64,000 bases of DNA from contig NZ_JAAGLU010000004.1 of assembly GCF_010550245.1 (NCBI RefSeq), positions 277,303 to 341,302 of the forward strand, in the 5' to 3' direction. A program made the position numbers and the translations under genes. Within the stretch, counting starts at the first letter, position 1, and every line of letters begins with the position of its first letter. The notes beneath the pieces were generated by a model. The model searched no databases. It had not been told where the DNA came from and worked only from the letters and a program-made list of their open reading frames with translations. The DNA is from Streptomyces sp. SID12501 (lineage in GTDB: Bacteria > Actinomycetota > Actinomycetes > Streptomycetales > Streptomycetaceae). This document shows positions 63,705-64,000 of this stretch, one piece after another.

Positions 63705-63895
63705 GAAAGGCCTGACGCGACAGGCCCAGCCGACAGCCACATCGCAGCACACCGCGCCCGGGGCCCGATGGACGGCCGCGACGGAATACCGGCCGATCCG
63801 ACAGCGAGGCGCACCGCTCCCCGCCACCTGTCTGACCACATTCACACTGAAACGATTCACCGACGCTCGAACGAAGGAACATCCCAATGCTGAAG

Positions 63896-64000
63896 TCAAG
63901 CTGCTGCCGTGACGGGAAGTGACCCGTGGTAGCACTGTCCGTCACGCAGCATTGCCCAGAGGACGTTCACCCGTCGGCGGGCGAGGGCGATCAGGGCCTG
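63896..64000 (-). mobile_element. IS110-family transposase, C-terminal end (continues past window)
   Basis: The minus strand reads QALIALARRRVNVLWAMLRD then GQCYHGSLPVTAAA-stop. The KALIALARRRVNVLWAxLRDG motif is the typical C-terminus of IS110/IS116/IS902 transposases. The rest lies beyond base 64000. A short plus-strand frame (MLKSSCCRDGK) overlapping it is probably meaningless. Confidence 0.8.

Noticed and set aside
63888..63923. Tiny plus-strand peptide MLKSSCCRDGK near the right edge
   Set aside because: It overlaps the IS110 transposase C-terminus on the other strand and is too short to support.

Overview
The window looks like a chromosomal segment of a Streptomyces or close relative. 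The sequence is very GC-rich, GTG starts are common, and several exported enzymes carry twin-arginine signals. The gene families (DUF397, CGNR/ABATE, CbtAB, actinobacterial Paa operon, MpaB-like, penicillin-acylase-like) and the IS types (ISL3, IS110, ISKra4-like) fit that group. I made no database search; family names come from reading the protein sequences.

Region 1 (1-25200) is mostly acyl-CoA chemistry. A partial peptidoglycan amidase and three small genes are followed by a four-gene minus-strand operon (two thiolase-fold proteins without a visible catalytic Cys, a tandem DUF35 protein, an enoyl-CoA hydratase). It diverges from an acyl-CoA synthetase. Further on are two more acyl-CoA synthetases and a nitronate monooxygenase. 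Near-matching 17-bp dyads lie in the 7.6-kb divergent promoter and before the nitronate monooxygenase/synthetase operon, suggesting one unlinked regulator. Interspersed are a membrane sulfatase, an isochorismatase-like hydrolase, a penicillin-acylase-like Ntn hydrolase, a Tat-exported serine hydrolase, a PYROXD2-like oxidoreductase and a Ser/Thr kinase with a long kinesin-light-chain-type TPR array.

Region 2 (25200-41000) is accessory and decayed. It holds a broken TetR gene, tails of an iron alcohol dehydrogenase and an old-yellow-enzyme gene, two closely similar TetR regulators flanking an alpha/beta hydrolase and preceding a quinone-oxidoreductase-like gene (with shared operator-like motifs), a frameshifted secreted-protein relic, an exported alpha-L-fucosidase, a broken ISL3 transposase that truncates a membrane-protein gene, a small hypothetical protein and a ricin-type lectin.

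Region 3 (41000-48600) holds an acyl-CoA dehydrogenase preceded by a perfect match to the KstR operator consensus, a cobalamin-riboswitch-controlled cbtBA pair, a degenerate histidine phosphatase, a cysteine-rich copper-storage-like protein, and a complete paaABCDE phenylacetyl-CoA epoxidase operon with a PaaR-like palindrome. Only a frameshifted C-terminal relic of paaK is present, far away at 11.6 kb.

Region 4 (48600-64000) reads as an L-rhamnose (or related 6-deoxy-sugar) utilisation locus: IlvD/Edd-type sugar-acid dehydratase, SDR, IclR regulator, FAH-family hydrolase, Zn-alcohol dehydrogenase, two GH78 alpha-L-rhamnosidases (one Tat-exported with two discoidin domains, one cytosolic) and a LacI regulator with repeated operator-like sites. 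The SDR gene is destroyed: it has an internal deletion, a frameshift and a 2.25-kb insertion carrying a lipoprotein gene, a small secreted-protein gene and an ISKra4-like relic. The right edge holds the C-terminus of an IS110-family transposase.
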